Source: Prevotella sp. (GTDB lineage: Bacteria > Bacteroidota > Bacteroidia > Bacteroidales > Bacteroidaceae). From it: 52,328 nucleotides of DNA. The position numbers and the translations under genes were made by a program. The notes beneath the pieces were generated by a model, which worked only from the letters and a program-made list of their open reading frames with translations, searched no databases and was not told where the DNA came from. Location of the stretch: contig JAFYJN010000025.1 in the NCBI GenBank assembly GCA_017538105.1, forward strand, positions 1 to 52,328, in the 5' to 3' direction. Positions 9,301-17,794 of this stretch are shown piece after piece (within the stretch, counting starts at the first letter, position 1; each line of letters starts with the position of its first letter).

Positions 9301-11637
9301 CCAGTTGACAAAGTCATAGCCGAAGTTCTCCGTGGCGGTAGCCTTCACCTCGGCACCCTCCTCATATTCACCGTCAGCGGGATAGAGGCTCACCGAGCCG
9401 CCCTCTGCAGGCGAGGCCACCACGTCGAGTGCATAGGTGGTCACTTCCTGCACCTCGCCATTGACAGTACCTGTGATGACTATGTTACCAAGAGCTATCT
9501 GTTTGTTGTTGGCGGTTTTCGAGATATAGAACCGGAAGGTAAACACTTCGCACTCGCTAGCCGCAGACACATCGAGACTATGGTTCAACTCTGCCGATGA
9601 AGCATTACTATTGTCATTGCGCAATACCGTGGAAGCATTCATGTCGGTAATAGTGCTTTCTATATCATCAGTGGTATAACTATAAGAGAATGTGGCGTTG
9701 TTCGTGCCCACCTTTACGGCATCAAACGAAACTGAAACCGGTGTGAATTTCACGCCCGCAGCCATCTTCACGCGATATTCAATCATAACTTCTTCCACAT
9801 TGCCTGCATTGCTGTTTGTGGGTTGGTATTTCATCATATTCTTGTTGAAATACTGAGCCACAGAAGCAGTAAGCCCACTACCCACACTCACCGTGGCACT
9901 GGCCACGGCACCTGCAATGTCACTAGCGATGGTCGGTGTTTCCTCATTGCCCACAGGCCAGTTGATGGTACCCGCCACGTTGTCGAACGAGTCGCCGCCG
10001 CTGCTCTGCACCACGGGCAGTGTCACGGCGAGGTTGCCTATGTAGTTGTTGTCTCCCATCACGATATCAATGGTTTCCGACGTGGAGGCCACGGTATAGG
10101 AGATGGAAGTACCTGCTGTGTAGTCGGTCTGTCCATCGATTGTGGTGGCCGACGTGCTGCTATAGAACTCCGCACTTACCACGGCACCCTTGCACGAGGG
10201 AACGGTCAGTTTGGTACCTGTGTTGATTTGTGTCCATGTGGTACGTCCGGCATTACTCAACTTGCCACTGGTGGCGTCATAGTCAAGTTTCACATCGATG
10301 ACCTCACCCGCCACAGTGGCTTGCGTCACGTAAATGCCCGTGCCATTGTTGCTGCCTTGAGCATTGAAAGTGGGACATCCTTGATTGGGATGGAACGGCC
10401 ATGTGAGGGCTACTGCCTCTGTACGGTCGGCCAGTGTCTTCGTGTTCGCGGTGAACACCGGAGTGAGCGCCAAGTCACCCGCCAAGGTCACCGACGCACC
10501 CACATCGTAGGTGTTGGAGCCATCGGTCCAGCCCGTCAGCGTATAACCCTCCTTGTAGAGCGTCTTGTTGGCGGGGATGGTGAAAGCGTCACCCACAGCG
10601 AAGGTGCCGCCCTCAGGAAGTGTCGTACCTTCGCACACCGCGTCGCCCAACGAGAACGACACCTGGGCCGACGAGGCATCGATGGCCTCCACGGCAATGT
10701 ACGGAGTGTAGGTGCCGCAGGTGATAGTCAGCGTGGAGGGACCACCCATATAATTGCCTGACGACACATTGGCATCGGGAGCATTCTTATCCCAACAACC
10801 TGCGTCAATCGTAAACGAGGTGACATCGCCTTCCGTGTTCTGGATGGTCACGGTGTTGCTATTATTGTAATTGCAACCGCCCACAGTCACCTTCACGGGA
10901 CCATCGACAGCGACGATGGCCACAACATTCACCCAGCCATGCTGGCTTCCATTGTACGAGGAAGCATTGATTACCATGTTCGCCCCTTCCGTAGTTTCCG
11001 AGAACGACACCGTTCCTTCGCCATCAACGAACACACCGAAGGTGGTGGGGTTGCCACTCAATCCCGGTTGCTGGATGTTGGCCTTGATGTCAACAAAAGC
11101 ATTCACATTAGAAGGTGTTTCGTTCACGGCTTCGACAGCCACATAGGGGCAGTAGTCCATGCCTGAAATGGTCAATGTGGTGGCTTCGCCCGTATAATAG
11201 AGCTCGTCCACATTCGAGGAGCTGTTCTTCCAGCATGCGGGCGACGATGGTGTCTTACTCACCACTGTCTCACCATTGCTGTTTTTCACCGTAATGGTTT
11301 TAGTGCTATACGTACACTGTCCCACGGTGATTTTCACCGACCCTGGCACAGGCACCACCACAGAGAGGCCGGTGCAGCCATGATCACTATGGTATGTGCC
11401 GCTCACCGTCGCTATAGCCGATGCGTCATCCACCGCCACACGGGTGGTAACGCCATCTACCACGGCAACACCGAAACTGACCCCCGTTCCTTGCACCTGC
11501 TCGTCGGAGGTCAACATCGAACCTGCCTTATTGTTAACGATGACGCTGAAATTCTGGAAGTCAGCGGCCACGACACTTAAGGTCATTCCCAGCATAGCCA
11601 AGAACAACCCGACAAAAAGTCGTAATTGCTTGTTCAT
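6304..11637 (-). CDS. Large secreted multidomain pectinesterase (CE8)
   Basis: The 1777-residue protein has a signal peptide (MNKQLRLFVGLFLAMLGMTLSVVA) and two related N-terminal domains of about 150 residues each (matching words ITVGQCTY / VTVGGCNY and YCPYVAVEAVN / YTPYIAVEAID). These are followed by InlB/Flg-new-type repeats (GYTLTGWTDG; EGGSVSLYPADG), a beta-sandwich at about 890-1060 and an Ig-like Big_5 domain at about 1065-1165. Residues 1170-1500 are a pectin methylesterase beta-helix: GYQDT with Asp1332, GRTDFLCG with Asp1355 and GRPWG near 1412 are the family's catalytic and binding motifs. The enzyme would remove methyl groups from pectin outside the cell. The tail YTLSGIRVSNKNLPKGVYIV is the Prevotella sorting form. 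The minus-strand -7 box lies about 95 bp upstream. It is far longer than plain CE8 enzymes (300-400 residues). Confidence 0.9.
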   Translation of the reverse strand: MNKQLRLFVGLFLAMLGMTLSVVAADFQNFSVIVNNKAGSMLTSDEQVQGTGVSFGVAVVDGVTTRVAVDDASAIATVSGTYHSDHGCTGLSVVVPVPGSVKITVGQCTYSTKTITVKNSNGETVVSKTPSSPACWKNSSSNVDELYYTGEATTLTISGMDYCPYVAVEAVNETPSNVNAFVDIKANIQQPGLSGNPTTFGVFVDGEGTVSFSETTEGANMVINASSYNGSQHGWVNVVAIVAVDGPVKVTVGGCNYNNSNTVTIQNTEGDVTSFTIDAGCWDKNAPDANVSSGNYMGGPSTLTITCGTYTPYIAVEAIDASSAQVSFSLGDAVCEGTTLPEGGTFAVGDAFTIPANKTLYKEGYTLTGWTDGSNTYDVGASVTLAGDLALTPVFTANTKTLADRTEAVALTWPFHPNQGCPTFNAQGSNNGTGIYVTQATVAGEVIDVKLDYDATSGKLSNAGRTTWTQINTGTKLTVPSCKGAVVSAEFYSSTSATTIDGQTDYTAGTSISYTVASTSETIDIVMGDNNYIGNLAVTLPVVQSSGGDSFDNVAGTINWPVGNEETPTIASDIAGAVASATVSVGSGLTASVAQYFNKNMMKYQPTNSNAGNVEEVMIEYRVKMAAGVKFTPVSVSFDAVKVGTNNATFSYSYTTDDIESTITDMNASTVLRNDNSNASSAELNHSLDVSAASECEVFTFRFYISKTANNKQIALGNIVITGTVNGEVQEVTTYALDVVASPAEGGSVSLYPADGEYEEGAEVKATATENFGYDFVNWTNSAGDVVSQEAQFIYTMPANAETLTANFEAVDTYELALTVEGTNDYMVTLSPAPTVVDGKNMYEAGTVVTVTANQYEGLVTFTNWSNGQTAAEINVTMNDDVTLTANYEQADIIAGWDFYKKGNSGRPADFASEDNISTAFNLTNGTSATSWLDKSTEAANGYESFKGAAVNWKTPVGEYYWQTKLNAEQFKDINLQFQMLYNYNAYTTYKVEYSLDGTEWTTFGSITMVGAKTVASFNETLPEECNNQASLYIRWIPDYDSNIAGADGNDGNTIAMVFFTGTQQMADDEVPPVLLSTVPEDGATGASATGKVVLTFDEKVQVAEGTTATLGDITLEPSVLGKTVTFSYKGLDYATAYTFTLGANSVSDLSGNAYAEPVTLSFTTMERPAVTKGLYDWVVPTDGTLEDAIAAANSRPDKSTRYRIFLMDGTYTLPKSATATIHSDDGNDYPSPITYLNASNVSIIGESTDGVVITNDLADAATFAGQFGTVSVYDGISNSDVLQIGSSVTGTYFQNVTIKSGIADALGRNIAVQDRGSKTIYKDVCLWGYQDTWTSNNNNGLYYFENGVVRGRTDFLCGKGDAYFNEVDIQVCMNTGGYIAVPSTPAAKGWVFANCTIKGESSSLNGAYTLGRPWGSGTPIALWINTTMEVIPSAIGWSEMSNGWPARFAEYNSMTSSGGAVDLSGRKTTFGADLHENNPVLSDEEATAALDMSAMFGEWEPTLYTEQAPLPENVVLNGTTLTWDDSDYALLWAICKDGKVVDFTNEPTFEVDDATATWSVRAANEMGGLSEATEATVEEATISVTISASTYSTLYYQSKALAIPDGVTAYTAKKNENTITLTPIEGVIPADCPVVLNGDPGTYEFAVTTTSLTAPEDNDLIGSEEGGTYSEEGYNYYVLCWKNKQKKVEEVGFYFQSGSQGAYAKVKAHQAYMRVPKTNASADGYTFEFDSTTGITSVEQVIATNAEVYTLSGIRVSNKNLPKGVYIVNGRKVVVK

Positions 11638-11732
11638 GTTGTTTGTCTTAGAATATGATTAGTAAAATTGATAGTTCTTGCGGTTGATGTCGTCTCGTTG
11701 ACAACATTTTAGGTAATTATCCTATGATTTTG

Positions 11733-11740
11733 CAAAAATA
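11733..11740 (-). promoter_or_regulatory. -7 box for the pectinesterase gene
   Basis: TATTTTTG on the minus strand, giving a leader of about 90 nt. No clear -33 element was seen. Confidence 0.5.
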
Positions 11741-11815
11741 CGAAAAAAGAAAGACAATAAGCCGAAAAAAATCAACTTATTGTCATTAAATCATTGTAAA
11801 CGTTTTCGTAACTTC

Positions 11816-13072
11816 TCAGTCACGCAGGATGGGCATCGTCATACAACGGGCACCGCCACCAGCACGGGGCAGTTCCGATGCCGGGAACACCGCCACGAAC
11901 TTCTCGTAGTCGTCCATCTTCACCTTGTCCTCCACGATGTCCTTGGCCTGCAACACGGCGAAGCCCGCCTTGTCGAGTGCCTCAATGGTATAGGCGTTGC
12001 GACGGTAGCCCAGCACCTTGCCATCGCCGAGCGAGAAGAAGTTTGCCCCGCTGTGCCACTGCTCCCGCAACTGCACCCACGGATCATAGCCACCACCGAA
12101 GATAGGCTCGATGTCCCACTCCAGATGGCGCAGTCCTGCGAGGATATCCTTCACCTGGCGGTAGCTGACCTTCCCGTTGTTGATGGAGATGAGTGTGGTG
12201 TCCTTGCCCGCGAACAGTCCCTGTTTGCGCAGCATGGGCTCGAAGGCCATGCACTGGTGTTTGCCAAGGAAGGTGAACACCATGTCAAGGTGGATGAACG
12301 ACTCCGGCTCACGTGGCAACTCCTGCACGATGATATGGAATTTTTCCCTTTCACGCGCGAACTGCTGTACCAAATATTCGATGCCTTTGGCATTGGTACG
12401 CACACCCTCGCCCACGACGAGCAGGTCGGGCGATGCGATATGAATATCGCCTCCCTCGGTACGTGCTTTCGGGTTCCAGTTAGCGGCGTTCATTGTCTCC
12501 ACGCCGAAGAAATGGCGGAAGATGGCCTCGTAGATGAGAGACTCACGCTCACGCACCTCAAACGACATCGAATTGATGAGCACGCGGTTATATATCGTTG
12601 CCGATGCATCGCGTGTGAACAATAGGTTGTAAAGCGGCTCGAGCAGGTAACGGTTATCTGTTATGCCCTCCCATTGTGGGTTTTCATAACCTTGGATGAG
12701 CACACGTGCCAGTTTGGCGTCGTCCATGCCCATCAACTCCTCTGCCAAACGGTCGTTGGTGTTTCCCGACAGTTTGATAGGACGGTGTCCGTAATTAAAC
12801 ACGCTCTCCGTGACCAGATGTTCACGAACCTTCTCATCCTTAAGCAGTTCCTGCAAGATATCCTCTACGTAGTACACCTGCGCCCAGTGTTCGAGCACGC
12901 CCCTGAAACGATTATACTCAATATCGACATTCATCTTATCGAGGATATCGCTATAGAGTGCGTGGGCACAGTTCATGGGTGTCATACGCTCTATCTCCAC
13001 CCCCGGACGGTGGAGCAGCACAGCCCTCAGCCGTCCGGTCTCGGAGGTGACATTAACTTCACATGGTTTCAT
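11816..13072 (-). CDS. arcA: Arginine deiminase
   Basis: The 418-residue protein belongs to the guanidino-modifying superfamily and has the arginine deiminase motif set: LLHRPGVEIERMTP at the N-terminus, LLFTRDAS, EGGDIHIA, HLDMVF and GGGARCMTMP with the nucleophile Cys410. It hydrolyses arginine to citrulline and ammonia in the cytoplasm. The start is placed at the ATG at 13072 (MKPCEVNVTSE) because the longer frame to 13153 is encoded by an intergenic TTGAATG-type repeat. It is the last gene of the rocD-ctlX-pruA-arcA cluster, and no promoter box is visible in the 148-bp gap before it, so it is probably cotranscribed. The downstream ctlX product suggests citrulline is hydrolysed rather than passed to carbamate-kinase ATP production; no otc or arcC is present here. 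Confidence 0.85.
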   Translation of the reverse strand: MKPCEVNVTSETGRLRAVLLHRPGVEIERMTPMNCAHALYSDILDKMNVDIEYNRFRGVLEHWAQVYYVEDILQELLKDEKVREHLVTESVFNYGHRPIKLSGNTNDRLAEELMGMDDAKLARVLIQGYENPQWEGITDNRYLLEPLYNLLFTRDASATIYNRVLINSMSFEVRERESLIYEAIFRHFFGVETMNAANWNPKARTEGGDIHIASPDLLVVGEGVRTNAKGIEYLVQQFAREREKFHIIVQELPREPESFIHLDMVFTFLGKHQCMAFEPMLRKQGLFAGKDTTLISINNGKVSYRQVKDILAGLRHLEWDIEPIFGGGYDPWVQLREQWHSGANFFSLGDGKVLGYRRNAYTIEALDKAGFAVLQAKDIVEDKVKMDDYEKFVAVFPASELPRAGGGARCMTMPILRD

Positions 13073-13220
13073 AACAATGTTGAATTTTGAATGTTGAATG
13101 TTGAGTTCTAAGGTTAGGAGTTTGGGAGTATAGGAGTATGGGAGTTTAGACAATACCCCACTTGCTCGTCACTCATCGCTCATCCCTCTTCGTTCGTTAC
13201 TCGTCACTCATCACTCGCTC
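13073..13220 (-). repeat. Intercistronic low-complexity repeats between pruA and arcA
   Basis: In transcript sense this holds GAGTGATGAGTGACGAGTAA-type octamers directly after the pruA stop, then CCCATACTCCTATACTCCC units, then CAACATTCAAC heptamers. It contains no gene and no promoter box. Confidence 0.7.
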
Positions 13221-14846
13221 CTATTTCATATACGAATAGCGGTAGTCGGTGGGCGACACCAGCGTCTCCTTGATGACACGCGGGATAATCCAGCGGATGA
13301 GGTTGAACTCGCCGCCCGCCTTGTCGTTGGTGCCGCTGGCACGTGCTCCGCCGAAGGGCTGCATGCCCACGACGGCTCCCGTCGGTTTGTCGTTGATGTA
13401 GAAGTTGCCCGCAGCATAAGACAGTTGCTCGGTGATACGTTCCACGGCCATGCGGTCGCGTCCGAACACGGCTCCCGTCAGTCCGTATGGCGATGTCTCG
13501 TCGCACAGGCGCACCGTCTCGTCCACCTTGTCATCGTCGTAGGGATAGATGGTGATGATGGGACCGAATATCTCCTCTTCCATGGATTTGAAACGAGGAT
13601 TGGTGGTCTCGATGACCGTCGGCTCCACGAACCAGCCCTTTGTCTTGTCGCATTTGCCGCCGATGACGATTTTCGCGTCTTTCGCCTTTTTGGCATAGTC
13701 GATATACGACTGGCACTTGTCGAACGACGCCTCGTCGATGACCGCATTGACGAAGTTCATCGGGTCCATCACATCGCCCATCTTTATCTCCTTGGTCATA
13801 CGTTCCACATCGGCAAGCACGTCGGGCCAGAGGCTCTTAGGGATATACATACGCGAGGCAGCGGAGCATTTCTGTCCCTGGAACTCGAAGGCGCCGCAGA
13901 ACGCTGCCGTGGCCACCGCCTTCTTGTCGGCAGAGGGATGCACGAAGATAAAGTCCTTGCCGCCTGTCTCGCCCACCAGTCGGGGATAGGACACGTAACG
14001 GTCGAGGTTGCCGCAAGCCTGTTGCCACAGACTCTTGAACGTCGCCGTGGAACCGGTGAAATGGATGCCCGCGAAATGTTTCGACTGTGTGGCCACTTCG
14101 CCGATGAGGGCACCGCTGCCCGGGAGGAAGTTCACCACGCCGTCGGGCAGACCAGCCTCTTTGTAGAGTTGCATGAGGTAATAGTTCGACAGCAGTGCCG
14201 TGGTCGATGGTTTCCACAGCGCCACGTTACCCATGAGGGCGGGGGTCATGCAGAGGTTCGAGGCGATGGACGTGAAGTTGAACGGGGTGACGGCGAGCAC
14301 GAAGCCTTCGAGGGGCCTGTATTCGGTGTGGTTCAACTGTGCCACGCCATCCTTCGGCTGCATGGCGTAGATTTTCGAGGCATAGTGAACGTTGTAACGG
14401 AAGAAGTCGATGGTCTCGCAGGCCGAGTCTATCTCCGCCTGGAAGAAGTTCTTGCTCTGTCCGAGCATCGTAGCCGCATTCATGATGGGACGATACTTCG
14501 TGGCAAGCAGCTCCGCCATCTTCATGACGATGGCAGCGCGGGTGGTCCATGGTGTGCGGCTCCACTCTTTCCATGCCTCCATGGCGGCCTCGATAGCCAT
14601 CTCCACCTCTTTACGACCTACTTTATGGTAGGTGGCGAGCACATGGTGATGGTCGTGCGGACAGGTGACCTGTCCTGTGTCGCCGGTACGTATCTCCTTG
14701 CCACCGATGATGATGGGGATATCGACCACTATCTTGCTCTGGCGCTCCAACTCTTTTTCGAGTGCCACACGCTCTGGCGAACCAGCCAGGTATGTCTTCA
14801 CCGGCTCATTAGCCGGTAATGGGAATGTGATAACTGAATTGTTCAT
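13221..14846 (-). CDS. pruA: L-glutamate gamma-semialdehyde (P5C) dehydrogenase
   Basis: The 541-residue aldehyde dehydrogenase is of the single-domain PutA/PruA (RocA) type. Visible are the N-terminal PAN.PV..Y..GSPER..L..EL region typical of this subfamily, the NAD-binding LVGETGGKDFIFVHP, the catalytic Cys327 in EFQGQKCSAASR, and the C-terminal PFGGARASGTNDKAGG motif. It oxidises glutamate semialdehyde (in equilibrium with 1-pyrroline-5-carboxylate) to glutamate using NAD+. This is the last chemical step of the arginine/ornithine route encoded by the neighbouring genes. The gap to ctlX upstream is filled by a repeat module without an obvious promoter. Confidence 0.93.
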   Translation of the reverse strand: MNNSVITFPLPANEPVKTYLAGSPERVALEKELERQSKIVVDIPIIIGGKEIRTGDTGQVTCPHDHHHVLATYHKVGRKEVEMAIEAAMEAWKEWSRTPWTTRAAIVMKMAELLATKYRPIMNAATMLGQSKNFFQAEIDSACETIDFFRYNVHYASKIYAMQPKDGVAQLNHTEYRPLEGFVLAVTPFNFTSIASNLCMTPALMGNVALWKPSTTALLSNYYLMQLYKEAGLPDGVVNFLPGSGALIGEVATQSKHFAGIHFTGSTATFKSLWQQACGNLDRYVSYPRLVGETGGKDFIFVHPSADKKAVATAAFCGAFEFQGQKCSAASRMYIPKSLWPDVLADVERMTKEIKMGDVMDPMNFVNAVIDEASFDKCQSYIDYAKKAKDAKIVIGGKCDKTKGWFVEPTVIETTNPRFKSMEEEIFGPIITIYPYDDDKVDETVRLCDETSPYGLTGAVFGRDRMAVERITEQLSYAAGNFYINDKPTGAVVGMQPFGGARASGTNDKAGGEFNLIRWIIPRVIKETLVSPTDYRYSYMK

Positions 14847-15071
14847 AGTATTATTTTTATTAGTTAAAGATTTTTCTTAAGTGGGAGTAAAAATGGAAGT
14901 TAATTCGCTTCGCTCATGGAAGTTAAAGTGGGAGTTAAATTGGACAATACTCAGCCTTTTTCTTCCTTTTTTCGTCCTTTGACATTTGGCTTAACTCCTT
15001 TAACTTCTTAACTCCTTTAACTTCTTATTACTCCCTTTACCTCCCTTTTACTTTTTTACTTTTTTACCTTT
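14847..15071 (-). repeat. 3'-UTR-type composite repeat module after ctlX
   Basis: In transcript sense it starts right after the ctlX stop with GGTAAAAAGGTAAAAAAGT units, passes GGAGTTAAGAAGTTAAAGG units and a degenerate core ending in ATTGTCC, and ends with TTTAACTCCC and ATGAGCGAAGCGAATTAACT segments. No gene is visible. Confidence 0.75.
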
Positions 15072-15995
15072 TTACCTTTCAAACGTTTCCCCTATCATGC
15101 AGCGGGCGCTGCCGCCGCCGGCGGTTTCTATGGCCGAGATGTCGGGAGCCACGATACGCACATCCTGTTCAAGGGTCTGCAGCTGCTCCGGTGTCAGCGA
15201 GCGGCGTGCCGTGGCACTCATGATGAGCAGTTTCTCACCCTTGTCATTGCGCAGTTCAAGCATGTTGCCGGCAAAGTGGTGCATCTGTTCGAAAGTGATG
15301 TCCACCACCTCCTTGCCATTTTCTTCCAACAGCCGCCGCAGGGTGGCACGCTGCCCGTCATCCTTCACGCTCTCCATGCAGACCACGGCGAAGCGAGTGC
15401 CCACATGCATCACCACATTGGTGTGATACACGGGCGTGCCCTGTTCGTCGTCACTGTCGAAAAGGAAATAGTCATAGCCCATCTCCTTGGCCCATTCGGC
15501 CACCACCTCGTCATTGGTACGGGGCGAACGACAGGCGTAGGCGATATGATGGTCGCGGTCGAGAATGAGTGAGCCGGTACCTTCAAGGTACTTTCCTTTC
15601 TTTTCCCAAGGAGTCAGGTCCACCACCCTATCGAATGACTGTTTGTCAATGAGCGTTAGTAGTTTGTCCCGCTCCCACCGCCTGTTCTGTGCGAACATGG
15701 GATACAGCACGAGCGTGCGCCGTCCATCGGCATCCACATGCGTGGAGAAACAGTTGTTCGGGAAGATGGAGTCGGGTGTGAACGGCTCCGGCGTGTCTTG
15801 CAACACATCGACGGTGATGCCATTGTCACGTAAGAGTTTCACATAATTGTCAAACTCCGCCACCGCCTGCCGTTGTACGGCCAGTGCCGCATCGGCGCCC
15901 TCGCTCTTCTGTTGGAAAGCGTTGTTCGCCGCCGTCTCCTCGTTGAACGCGAAGCGCACGGGCCGCACCATCAAAACACGATTCGTTGTTTGCAT
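15072..15995 (-). CDS. ctlX: Citrulline hydrolase (ureidase) CtlX-like
   Basis: The 307-residue member of the amidinotransferase/guanidino superfamily is shorter than arginine deiminases and has the CtlX layout: VLMVRPVRFAFNEETAANN at the N-terminus, TPDSIFPNNCFSTH in the first half, YHTNVVMHVG in the second half, and Cys299 in GGGSARCMIGE at the end. The family hydrolyses citrulline to ornithine, CO2 and ammonia (shown for the Francisella enzyme). Its position between rocD and pruA and upstream of arcA fits that role exactly: it links arginine deiminase to ornithine aminotransferase without ornithine carbamoyltransferase. An alternative would be a dimethylarginine-hydrolase-like activity; context favours citrulline. 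Confidence 0.82.
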   Translation of the reverse strand: MQTTNRVLMVRPVRFAFNEETAANNAFQQKSEGADAALAVQRQAVAEFDNYVKLLRDNGITVDVLQDTPEPFTPDSIFPNNCFSTHVDADGRRTLVLYPMFAQNRRWERDKLLTLIDKQSFDRVVDLTPWEKKGKYLEGTGSLILDRDHHIAYACRSPRTNDEVVAEWAKEMGYDYFLFDSDDEQGTPVYHTNVVMHVGTRFAVVCMESVKDDGQRATLRRLLEENGKEVVDITFEQMHHFAGNMLELRNDKGEKLLIMSATARRSLTPEQLQTLEQDVRIVAPDISAIETAGGGSARCMIGETFER

Positions 15996-16285
15996 CTTTA
16001 AATTTTACCAGGAGTTAAAGTGGGAGTTAATTCGCTGCGCTCATGGAAGTTTTTCTTTAATAGGGAGTTAAAGCGGGAGTTAATTCGCTTCGCTCATGGG
16101 AGTTAAAGTGGAAGTTAAAATGGACATTACTCCGCCCACAACTTTTACTATTTTACCTTTTTACTTTTTTACCCTTTCCAATCTATTGTCCAGCACAAAG
16201 TGCTTAACTTCCTTTTATAACTTCCCCTTTTACTTCCTTTTATAACTCCCTTTTACTTTTTTTACTTTTTTACCTTTTTACTCTT
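15996..16285 (-). repeat. 3'-UTR-type composite repeat module after rocD
   Basis: In transcript sense it has (GGTAAAA)n right after the rocD stop, then GGAAGTTAAGCACTTTGTGC, more GGTAAAA units, the core GTGGGCGGAGTAATGTCC (16122-16139), and two ATGAGCGAAGCGAATTAACT-like copies. It closely matches 49980-50290. No gene is visible. Confidence 0.85.
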
Positions 16286-17521
16286 TTACTTTTCTTCAAA
16301 CGTCTCCTTGATGATACCTATAGCTTCACGCAGTTGTTCCTCGTTGATGCAGAGAGGCGGTGCGAAACGGATGATATCGTCGTGTGTCGGCTTGGCCAGT
16401 AGCCCCTTTTCCTTCATATCGAGACATATCTCCCATGCGTTCTTCTCACCGATGGGCTTGGTGACGATGGCGTTGAGCAGACCACGTCCCCTCACCTGTA
16501 CGATGAAAGGAGAATTGATTTTCTTCACCTCCTCACGGAAGATGCGTCCCATCTTCTCGGCGTTCTCTACCAGGTGCTCATCCCTAACCACCTTGAGGGC
16601 CTCGACAGCCACGCGGGCAGCCAACGGGAAACCGCCGAAGGTGGAGCCATGCTCACCGGGCTTGATGTTCAGCATGATATCGTCGTCGGCCAGACAGGCT
16701 GATACGGGGAGCACACCGCCACCAAGCGCCTTGCCCAACACAACAATGTCGGGACGTACGCCGTCGTGCTCGGAGCAGAGCATCTTTCCCGTGCGGGCGA
16801 TACCCGTCTGCACCTCGTCGGCGATGAGCAGCACGTTGTGCGCATGGCAGAGGTCGTAGCACTGTTTCAGGTAGCCATCGTCGGGCACGAACACGCCCGC
16901 CTCACCCTGGATAGGCTCGGCGATGAAGGCACACACCTCGTCGCCATATTTGTCGAGAGCCTGGCGCAATGCCTCCACATCATTGTAAGGAATACGGATG
17001 AATCCCGGTGTGAGTGGTCCGTATTTGTCGTACGAGCTGGGGTCGTTGCTCATGGTGATGACCGTCACCGTGCGACCGTGGAAGTTGCCCTCGCAGCAGA
17101 TGACCTTGATATTTTCGTTGGGAATACCTTTCTTCACGGCACCCCAGCGCCGGGCCAGTTTGAGCGCCGTCTCCACACCTTCGGCTCCCGTATTCATGGG
17201 CAGCACACGGTCGTAGCCGAAAAACTCGTGCATGAACTGCTCATACTCGCAGAGCGCATCACTGTAGAATGCCCTTGAGGTGAGACAGAGCACATCAGCC
17301 TGCTCTTTCAGTGCCTTGACGATGCGGGGATGGCAGTGGCCCTGGTTCACGGCTGAATAGGAAGAGAGAAAATCAAAATATTTCTTTCCCTCAACATCCC
17401 ACACATAGACCCCTTCACCCCTGTGGAGCACCACGGGCAGCGGATGATAATTATGGGCACCATAATGTTCCTCGAGCGACATCAATTGCTCGGAAAGCGT
17501 AGTGTTTTTCGTTGTTTTCAT
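16286..17521 (-). CDS. rocD: Ornithine aminotransferase
   Basis: The 411-residue class III (subgroup II) PLP aminotransferase is of normal length for ornithine-oxo-acid transaminase. Signatures are [76 protein letters not shown] and [13 protein letters not shown] with the PLP lysine Lys264. The N-terminal substrate-specific YHPLPVV region is diagnostic for ornithine rather than acetylornithine or GABA enzymes. It transfers the delta-amino group of ornithine to 2-oxoglutarate, giving glutamate semialdehyde and glutamate. It is the first gene of the minus-strand cluster, carrying the cluster's only visible promoter box, 32 bp upstream of the ATG and next to a 13-bp dyad. Confidence 0.93.
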   Translation of the reverse strand: MKTTKNTTLSEQLMSLEEHYGAHNYHPLPVVLHRGEGVYVWDVEGKKYFDFLSSYSAVNQGHCHPRIVKALKEQADVLCLTSRAFYSDALCEYEQFMHEFFGYDRVLPMNTGAEGVETALKLARRWGAVKKGIPNENIKVICCEGNFHGRTVTVITMSNDPSSYDKYGPLTPGFIRIPYNDVEALRQALDKYGDEVCAFIAEPIQGEAGVFVPDDGYLKQCYDLCHAHNVLLIADEVQTGIARTGKMLCSEHDGVRPDIVVLGKALGGGVLPVSACLADDDIMLNIKPGEHGSTFGGFPLAARVAVEALKVVRDEHLVENAEKMGRIFREEVKKINSPFIVQVRGRGLLNAIVTKPIGEKNAWEICLDMKEKGLLAKPTHDDIIRFAPPLCINEEQLREAIGIIKETFEEK

Positions 17522-17552
17522 AGCAAGATTTGATAATTATACAATTTTCATG

Positions 17553-17590
17553 CAAAAATAAGAAATAATCGGGAAACCCCGACTATTTCT
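17553..17590 (-). promoter_or_regulatory. rocD promoter with overlapping dyad (candidate operator)
   Basis: The -7 box TATTTTTG is at 17553-17560 on the minus strand. Immediately upstream, 17561-17590 is an inverted repeat with arms AGAAATAATCGGG / CCCGACTATTTCT, 12 of 13 pairs matching. It covers the region where the -33 contact would be, so a repressor or activator site is plausible; a terminator role is less likely because no T-run follows. Confidence 0.55.
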
Positions 17591-17610
17591 TATGCTAAAA
17601 TTAGTTAAAC

Positions 17611-17794
17611 ACGAAATACCCACCCCCGACCCCTCCCCAAGGGAGGGGAACAGTAAACATTCAACACTCCAATACCCGACACCTGACACCCACCCCTGAC
17701 CCCTCCCCAAGGGAGGGGAACAATTAACACCCATGGAGGGGAACACTATACACTCAACATTCAACACTCAACATTCAACATTCAACACTCAGCA
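17611..17794. repeat. C-rich palindromes plus CAACATT-type heptamer repeats
   Basis: Two full C-rich palindromic elements (17617-17650 and 17687-17720) and a fragment at 17731-17744 are mixed with ATTCAACACTC-type short repeats. It separates the GH9 gene from the arginine cluster; no gene is visible. Confidence 0.8.

Noticed and set aside
9823-10761. 312-codon plus-strand ORF
   Set aside because: Antisense to the pectinesterase; His/Gly-rich composition typical of a shadow frame.
11780-12625. 281-codon plus-strand ORF
   Set aside because: Antisense to arcA with no recognisable domain.
11816-13153. Longer start for arcA at 13153
   Set aside because: The extra 27 codons are encoded by intergenic heptamer repeats; conserved homology starts at MKPCEVN.
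13425-14819. 464-codon plus-strand ORF
   Set aside because: Antisense shadow of pruA; no signature or ribosome site.
11816-17521. Classical arginine deiminase (arcABC) operon
   Set aside because: No ornithine carbamoyltransferase, carbamate kinase or antiporter is present; the second gene is CtlX-like and the route continues to glutamate.
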